From contig CANGPL010000015.1 in NCBI GenBank assembly GCA_947455725.1, positions 1 to 53,496 on the forward strand: 53,496 nt of DNA. Direction: 5' to 3'. The translations under genes were made by a program, and so were the position numbers. How positions within the stretch are numbered: the stretch's first letter is position 1; every line of letters begins with the position of its first letter. The DNA comes from Hyphomicrobiales bacterium. GTDB lineage: Bacteria; Pseudomonadota; Alphaproteobacteria; Rhizobiales; Beijerinckiaceae. Positions 49,361-53,496 of this stretch are shown in pieces. The notes under the pieces are model-generated. The model was not told the origin of the DNA, made no database searches, and worked only from the letters and a program-made list of their open reading frames with translations.

Positions 49361-50155
49361 GTGACCTACTGCGTTGGCCTTCGCCTTGATAACGGAATTG
49401 TCTTTGCCTCCGATACCCGCACCAATGCCGGGTTCGATAATATCGCCGTTTTTCGGAAAATGCATGTGTGGGAGCGCAAAGGCGACCGCGTTCTTGTCTT
49501 GATGTCCGCGGGCAATCTCGCGGTCACCCAAGCCGTTATCTCGGGCCTTAACGAGCAAATCGATGCCAATGTGGAATCAGGCGAGCCCTCGCTTTTGAAC
49601 GTGCAAACCATGTTTCAAGCCGCCCGCCTCGTCGGAGAAGCAGTCCGCGACGTTCGCCGCGTCGATGGCCCCGCGCTTGAAGCCAATAATGGCGTATTCG
49701 CCGCGTCCTTCATTCTCGGCGGCCAAATCCATGGCGAGCCACCGCGCATGTTCCAAATTTATGCGGAAGGCAATTTTATCGAAGCCACCAAAGATACGCC
49801 CTTCTTCCAGATCGGCGAACATAAATATGGCAAGCCGATTTTAGACCGCGTCGCGCGCCCCGATATGACGATGGGCGAAGGCACAAAAGTGATCATGATC
49901 TCTTTTGATTCAACGCTTCGCTCCAATCTCTCCGTCGGCATGCCGATTGATTTGTTGATGTATGAGCGCGACTCGTTGGAAGTAACCTATCAGCGCCGCA
50001 TCAACGCGAATGATCCCTATTTTGAAAAGCTTTCAAAAGGCTGGTCAGGCGCCTTGCGCGAAGCGTTCAAAAACATCGATAATTATCGCGATCCTTCCGC
50101 CACCGAAGATAATCCACAAAGTGTGCTTTCGCTCGATTTACCGGCCGCAAAATGA
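49361..50155 (+). CDS. Anbu proteasome-like peptidase
   Basis: Anbu is an ancestral-type relative of the proteasome beta subunit and HslV. The 264-residue product starts with GTG 49361 and reads MTYCVGLRLDNGIVFASDTRTNAG, so Met removal would expose the N-terminal Thr nucleophile. The Asp of ASDTRTNAG and the Lys of FRKMHVWERKGDRVL fill the other active-site places. ALEANNGVFAASFILGGQI and YGKPILDRV are further family stretches. AGGAA lies upstream. Its stop overlaps the kinase gene start (ATGA), so translation may be coupled. Confidence 0.93.
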   Translation: MTYCVGLRLDNGIVFASDTRTNAGFDNIAVFRKMHVWERKGDRVLVLMSAGNLAVTQAVISGLNEQIDANVESGEPSLLNVQTMFQAARLVGEAVRDVRRVDGPALEANNGVFAASFILGGQIHGEPPRMFQIYAEGNFIEATKDTPFFQIGEHKYGKPILDRVARPDMTMGEGTKVIMISFDSTLRSNLSVGMPIDLLMYERDSLEVTYQRRINANDPYFEKLSKGWSGALREAFKNIDNYRDPSATEDNPQSVLSLDLPAAK

Positions 50156-51030
50156 AAGCCCATGACGGCCAGTATTTTATTGGCGTCGATGGCGGCGGTA
50201 CGCGATGTCGCGTACGGGTCAGAAGTGCAAATGGCAAGGAGCTAGCCTTTGTCGAAGGCGGCAGCGCCAATGTCCACAATGATCCAGAAGGCGCGCTGGC
50301 AACGATACATTCGACACTTGATCACGCCTTCAAAGCAGCGGGGCTTTCGCCAAAAGACCGATCAAAAACCGCGCTAGGGCTTGGCCTTGCTGGCATTGTG
50401 TCACTCGCAGACTCAGGCCGGGTTCGAGCATCCCTAACAGGCTTTGCGCATATCGTGGCTGAAAGCGATGCAGCTGCCGCCTGCATCGGCGCGCATCAAG
50501 GCACCGATGGCGGCCTCGTCATCGCTGGCACAGGATCAGCGGGCCTTGCCTTTATCAATGGAAAAATGACCGCCATTGGCGGCCGAGGTTTCGCGATTAG
50601 CGATGAAGGTTCAGCCGCGCGTATCGGCTGGGAGGCCTTGCGGCAATCCCTCATCGCCGCCGACGATCTCGGCCCATCGAGCAAAATGACGCGGCAAATC
50701 ATGAAACGGTTCGACAATGATCCAGCAGCCGTCACGCGTTGGACGGTGACCGCCCGCTCGTCAGATTATGGCGCCTTAGCCCCTATTGTGTTCGGCCACG
50801 CCGAGAAAGGCGATGCCGTTGCGCTGCCCATCATCAAACAGGCCACGCGCGATATTCTAAACCTGCACGCGGCTCTCTGCCGTTTAGGCTGCGAGCGCAT
50901 TTCGCTGGTCGGCGGGCTTTCAGAGCCGCTTAAGCCATGGATCGAGCTTCTAACGCCCTACCCCTTCGTGCCGCCCTTGCATGATGCCGCCGATGGGGCG
51001 ATCTTGATGGCAGGCGGGAAGCTTCCATGA
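50152..51030 (+). CDS. N-acetylglucosamine kinase-like protein (BadF/BcrA ATPase family)
   Basis: The 292-residue product is an actin-fold sugar kinase: FIGVDGGGTRCRVRV (phosphate 1), LGLAGIV and ESDAAAACIGAH (phosphate 2 region), VIAGTGSAGLAFING (adenosine-side loop) and a C-terminal LVGGLSEPLKPWI. Members of this group phosphorylate N-acetylglucosamine or related amino sugars. The stop overlaps the nagA start by four bases (ATGA), which supports the GlcNAc assignment: the kinase would make GlcNAc-6-phosphate for NagA. Glucosamine kinase is the main alternative. Confidence 0.85.
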   Translation: MKAHDGQYFIGVDGGGTRCRVRVRSANGKELAFVEGGSANVHNDPEGALATIHSTLDHAFKAAGLSPKDRSKTALGLGLAGIVSLADSGRVRASLTGFAHIVAESDAAAACIGAHQGTDGGLVIAGTGSAGLAFINGKMTAIGGRGFAISDEGSAARIGWEALRQSLIAADDLGPSSKMTRQIMKRFDNDPAAVTRWTVTARSSDYGALAPIVFGHAEKGDAVALPIIKQATRDILNLHAALCRLGCERISLVGGLSEPLKPWIELLTPYPFVPPLHDAADGAILMAGGKLP

Positions 51031-52163
51031 AACAGGTCTTTTTTGGCGCGCGACTCTTTAACGGCGTCGATTTTATTGATGATCACGCGTTGATCACCGA
51101 TGGTGCAACAATTACCGGCATTGTACCGATGGCCGAGAAACCGCAAGGTCTCATCGAGCACAATCTCGGCGGCGGCATCTTAAGCCCGGGCTTTATCGAC
51201 GCGCAGATCAATGGCGGCGGCGGCGTTTTGTTAAACGAAACACCAACCGTTAAAGGCATCAGCGAAATCTTGGCCGCGCATCGCCGGTTTGGCACAACCC
51301 ACACGCTACCCACGCTCATCACTGATTCCAAAGAAGTACTGATTGAGACACTCGCCGCCGGAAAAATGGCAGCAGGTTTCGTGCCTGGCTATTTGGGCCT
51401 GCACATCGAAGGCCCCTTCATCGATTCCATCCGCGCGGGAGCCCATCCTCATCCTTATATCCGCACCATGACGGAAGCCGATGTCGAGTTGCTCATCCAC
51501 GGCCAATCCGGTGTGATGATGGTAACACTCGCGCCCAACAAGGTTTCGCATGGGTTGATCCAGCGTCTCGCTCAATCCGGCATCATCGTCAGCCTCGGCC
51601 ACGCGGAAACAACCGATAGCGAGGCCTTCGCGGCGATTGAGGCTGGCGCCTCAGCCGTCACGCATCTCTATAACGCCATGAGCCCAATGAGCCACCGCGC
51701 GCCGGGCTTGGTAGGCGCGGCTCTTGCCGATCCGCGCGTCATTACCGGCCTCATCGCCGACGGCCATCATGTAAGCCCCACGGCGATTCGCGTCGCCTTA
51801 GCCGCCAAAGGCCCCGCGGGCATCGCGCTTGTATCGGATGCCATGCCGCCCGCAGCCGGTGGTCCCGGTACATTCGCTCTACAAGAGCGAACCGCCGCGA
51901 GACACGGCACAAAGCTAACTTTGCCAGATGGAACGCTCGCGGGCTCCGCCATTACGCTGCTGGATGCCATCCATTATCTCGTTCGAGACCTTAGCGTTGA
52001 GCTCAAGTCCGCCTTGCAAATGGCCACGTCGACACCCGCCAAAATGCTCCGTATCGACGATAAATATGGATCTTTAGAAAAAGGGCACTCTTCAAGTCTC
52101 GTTCATCTGACAGATGATCTTATGGTCAAATCGGTCTGGATTGACGGTTTGAACTATCTTTGA
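51027..52163 (+). CDS. nagA: N-acetylglucosamine-6-phosphate deacetylase
   Basis: NagA removes the acetyl group from GlcNAc-6-phosphate in amino-sugar use and wall recycling. The 378-residue product has an amidohydrolase barrel: LSPGFIDAQINGGGGVLL, GLHIEGPFI with the metal Glu, SLGHAETTDSEAF, TAVTHLYNAM-type SAVTHLYNAMSPMSHRAPGLVG, and the catalytic Asp in LVSDAMPPAAG. The usual Gly-rich substrate loop is present. It overlaps the kinase gene; no nagB or transporter follows, as the next gene is unrelated. Confidence 0.95.
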   Translation: MKQVFFGARLFNGVDFIDDHALITDGATITGIVPMAEKPQGLIEHNLGGGILSPGFIDAQINGGGGVLLNETPTVKGISEILAAHRRFGTTHTLPTLITDSKEVLIETLAAGKMAAGFVPGYLGLHIEGPFIDSIRAGAHPHPYIRTMTEADVELLIHGQSGVMMVTLAPNKVSHGLIQRLAQSGIIVSLGHAETTDSEAFAAIEAGASAVTHLYNAMSPMSHRAPGLVGAALADPRVITGLIADGHHVSPTAIRVALAAKGPAGIALVSDAMPPAAGGPGTFALQERTAARHGTKLTLPDGTLAGSAITLLDAIHYLVRDLSVELKSALQMATSTPAKMLRIDDKYGSLEKGHSSSLVHLTDDLMVKSVWIDGLNYL

Positions 52164-52204
52164 TCCGGCCCTTGAGACGCAAGCGTATACCAGTGGCCTC
52201 TTGA

Positions 52205-52225
52205 TTATGTTGCACTGCAACATAA
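52205..52225. promoter_or_regulatory. 21-bp perfect palindrome, probable operator
   Basis: Arms TTATGTTGCA and TGCAACATAA flank a central C. A TTGCAC (52210-52215) inside it and a TAGACT 16 bp downstream could be -35 and -10 elements, so a bound repressor would block the promoter of the gene at 52269. TGC-rich palindromes of this kind are bound by PhaR-type regulators of polyester storage; that assignment is a guess. Confidence 0.6.
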
Positions 52226-52268
52226 ATATGTTAGACTAGGGACCATAAAATGTGAGGGAGTGACGGCG

Positions 52269-52562
52269 ATGAGCGGCGTCTGGAAGACCAAATACGGCTA
52301 TCGTAAAGTCAAAGAAGCCGAGCCAGAGCTGAAGGAGGCCATTGAGGCCGCTCGCGACATTACCGACGATCCCTCAGCCCAAGCTGAAATTGCCGCCGCT
52401 TTAATGGGAATGGCCGTTGAAGACGTCAAAAAAGAGGTCATGCGGGCCGTAGCCCAACGCAAAATGACCGAACGCGTGGCCACTATTTCGCGCGGCACCG
52501 CTAAACCAGCCGTTGTCGTCGAGCGTAATACAAGACGTCGTGTTCGCGTATTTGACGTATAA
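52269..52562 (+). CDS. Small conserved-looking protein of unknown function
   Basis: The 97-residue product starts at ATG 52269, eight bases after GGAG; a GTG nine bases earlier is in frame. The N-terminal half is a charged helix (KVKEAEPELKEAIEAARDI), the middle is Ala/Met-rich, and the C-terminus is basic with RNTRRRVRVFDV. There is no signal or membrane segment. A strong palindrome upstream suggests tight regulation. I do not recognise the family. Confidence 0.7.
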   Translation: MSGVWKTKYGYRKVKEAEPELKEAIEAARDITDDPSAQAEIAAALMGMAVEDVKKEVMRAVAQRKMTERVATISRGTAKPAVVVERNTRRRVRVFDV

Positions 52563-52605
52563 CCGAGTTATCATTCAGCGTCGCAACGCTTAGGCCCTTT
52601 TAATT

Positions 52606-53343
52606 ATGGATTACATTATTTCGCTTGCCCTCGATCCAGCCGCATGGATTGCGTTGGCAGCTCTCATCACAATGGAAATTGTGTTAGGGATTGATAATCT
52701 CGTCTTTATTTCCATCCTCACCAATAAGCTTCCCGCCGCTCAACAAAAGCGCGCGCGACAAATCGGCATTTCACTGGCGCTTATTTTGCGCTTAGCGTTG
52801 CTTGGAACACTTGCCTTTATTGTTCACCTCGTTGAGCCGATTATCACGATCTTCGGTCAAAGCTTTTCCTGGCGTGATCTTATTTTGATTGCCGGTGGTT
52901 TGTTCTTAGTTTGGAAAGCGACCAAAGAAATTCATCACGCCGTCGATAAAAAACACGAGCCTGATTTATTTGATCGCCCCAAAAAACATGGGCTCGCCGC
53001 AGCCATCGGACAAATCCTCTTGCTCGATCTCGTGTTCTCGATCGACTCCATCATCACCGCCGTTGGCATGACACCGCATTTGCCGATTATGGTCGTAGCC
53101 GTCATTGTTGCGGTATTAACGATGATGTTTGCAGCCGAGCCTCTCTCGCGCTTCATCCGCGATAACCCAACCATCGTGATGTTGGCTCTTGGCTTTCTAA
53201 TCATGATCGGCATGACGCTTATTGCCGAAGGCTTTGGCGCCCACGTGCCGAAGGGCTATGTCTATACGGCAATGGCCTTCTCCGCAGGCGTTGAAGGCCT
53301 CAATATGCTCTCGCGCCGCTCCTCTAAACCTAGAAAAGATTAA
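52606..53343 (+). CDS. TerC-family integral membrane protein
   Basis: The 245-residue product has about seven membrane segments and the TerC signatures [21 protein letters not shown] (residues 23-43) and [17 protein letters not shown] (about 143-160), each with the conserved acidic residue in the membrane. Family members have been linked to metal export, manganese in particular, and to tellurite resistance. A His-rich cytoplasmic loop ([15 protein letters not shown]) lies between helices. It starts 43 bp after the small unknown gene. Confidence 0.92.
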   Translation: MDYIISLALDPAAWIALAALITMEIVLGIDNLVFISILTNKLPAAQQKRARQIGISLALILRLALLGTLAFIVHLVEPIITIFGQSFSWRDLILIAGGLFLVWKATKEIHHAVDKKHEPDLFDRPKKHGLAAAIGQILLLDLVFSIDSIITAVGMTPHLPIMVVAVIVAVLTMMFAAEPLSRFIRDNPTIVMLALGFLIMIGMTLIAEGFGAHVPKGYVYTAMAFSAGVEGLNMLSRRSSKPRKD

Positions 53344-53376
53344 TCGAATTATGTTTGTTTGTAAGAGGCGCGCTCT

Positions 53377-53496
53377 ATGAGCGCTTCATCCCGCGTTGGT
53401 CTCGTTCCTAACCTGTTAGGGCTCGGTCTGTTCTGGGCGATTTCGCCTGTCATGACCAAGCATCTTGCCACACTTGGAGTATCACCACTCGCCACA
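53377..53496 (+). CDS. N-terminal fragment of a membrane protein, probably an EamA/DMT transporter
   Basis: The frame opens with ATG 53377, behind AGAGG, and stays open to the window edge for 40 codons. The product starts MSASSRVGLVPNLLGLGLFWAISPVMTKHLATLG, a hydrophobic first helix with the W-x-x-S-P pattern seen in EamA-type transporters. Too little is present for a firm family call. Confidence 0.5.
   Translation, partial: MSASSRVGLVPNLLGLGLFWAISPVMTKHLATLGVSPLAT

Noticed and set aside
1..53496. CRISPR arrays, insertion sequences, prophage or integrative elements
   Set aside because: No spaced direct repeats, transposase, integrase or terminal repeats were found on either strand.

Overview
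The window is chromosomal DNA of a motile alphaproteobacterium with moderate GC content. The evidence is a CckA-type hybrid kinase, a FliX flagellar regulator, an alphaproteobacterial GTTC-N7-GTTC SOS box in front of recA, several perfect TTAA-N7-TTAA CtrA boxes, and a DksA with the reduced zinc finger known from this class. I cannot name the genus from sequence alone. I see no insertion sequence, prophage, CRISPR array or rRNA. One tRNA gene (Glu, UUC) is present.

Layout. 1-598: start of recA (minus strand, runs off the left edge). 735-6533: minus-strand flagellar operon flgB-flgC-fliE-fliQ-fliR-flhB ending in cckA. 6615-8286: divergent fliO-fliP. 8291-14397: minus-strand operon fliL-fliM-bitopic protein-motE-like-1107-residue TPR protein. 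14723-18021: flgF-flgG-flgA-flgH with a sigma-54 promoter and a terminator. 18119-19104: fliX and dksA (minus). 19336-21247: flgI-flgJ-flgN-like, again behind a sigma-54 promoter. 21343-23499: a FlaG-like gene and flagellin. 23557-30434 (minus): GH25 lysozyme lipoprotein, mgtE, an oxidoreductase, a six-EF-hand protein and a caspase-fold protein lacking its catalytic dyad. 30557-36490: tRNA-Glu, an EamA transporter, recJ, a FAH-family enzyme and phaC. 36638-41532: a small lipoprotein, alaC, hom, a VapBC-type toxin-antitoxin pair and glpX. 41540-45552 (minus): an AT-rich orphan membrane protein, argC, an aldehyde dehydrogenase and a KirBac-type potassium channel. 45773-52163: circularly permuted ATP-grasp, alpha-E, transglutaminase, a small coiled-coil membrane protein, the Anbu proteasome-like peptidase, then a GlcNAc-kinase-like gene and nagA. 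52269-53496: a small unknown, a TerC protein and the start of another EamA-type transporter.

How it fits together. The left 23 kb looks like a Caulobacter-style flagellar hierarchy. CtrA boxes sit in front of the early operons (flgB, fliL, fliX) and near flagellin. Sigma-54 promoters sit in front of the later rod and ring operons (flgF, flgI). A GGCA/TGCC dyad about 100 bp upstream of the flgF promoter resembles a FlbD enhancer. CckA, which feeds phosphate to CtrA, lies at the end of an operon that itself carries a CtrA box.

The two most unusual systems are the Anbu cluster, a predicted peptide ligation/degradation system here translationally coupled to amino-sugar genes, and the pseudo-caspase next to an EF-hand protein.
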